DNA of 41,116 nt from a candidate division CPR2 bacterium GW2011_GWC2_39_10 (lineage in GTDB: Bacteria; Patescibacteriota; CPR2). A program made the position numbers and the translations under genes. Location of the stretch: assembly GCA_000993275.1 (NCBI GenBank), contig LBVV01000010.1, positions 1 to 41,116 on the forward strand, written 5' to 3'. The notes beneath the pieces are model-generated. The model was not told where the DNA came from, did no database searches, and saw only the letters and a program-made list of their open reading frames with translations. Of the stretch, positions 39,174 through 41,116 are shown in pieces. Every line of letters begins with the position of its first letter. Position 1 is the first letter of the stretch.

Positions 39174-41116
<1,943 letters not shown>

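Overview
The window looks like a Patescibacteria/CPR-type genome segment; this is inferred from style and is not proven. It starts in the 3' end of a 16S rRNA gene (+) and ends inside a 23S rRNA gene (+). About 38.8 kb of protein-coding DNA lies between them, where a normal rRNA operon has a short spacer. The two classic spacer tRNAs, Ile(GAT) and Ala(TGC), are present in normal order but on the opposite strand to the rRNAs, and a long inverted repeat brackets that segment. From 7.3 to 17.3 kb there is an accretion island next to tRNA-Ala. Three degenerate repeats carry the tRNA-Ala 3' end (TGGTGGACCCAAC on +), and each adjoins a Fic gene or a Fic 3' remnant plus a short convergent coding fragment. 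Cargo includes a PhzF / C39-like peptidase / cupin / CsaA cluster, orphan SD-led genes and several pseudogenes. From 19 to 38.7 kb there is a surface-polysaccharide locus (Wzm/Wzt ABC exporter, glycosyltransferases, CapD-like dehydratase, WecG/TagA, O-antigen ligase-like). The 23S has an AT-rich intervening sequence at the helix-45 position. Many genes show a -10 box ending exactly 6 nt before the ATG (leaderless signature), while a separate set of orphan genes has strong Shine-Dalgarno sites. All calls come from reading the sequence and the ORF track; no database search was run.
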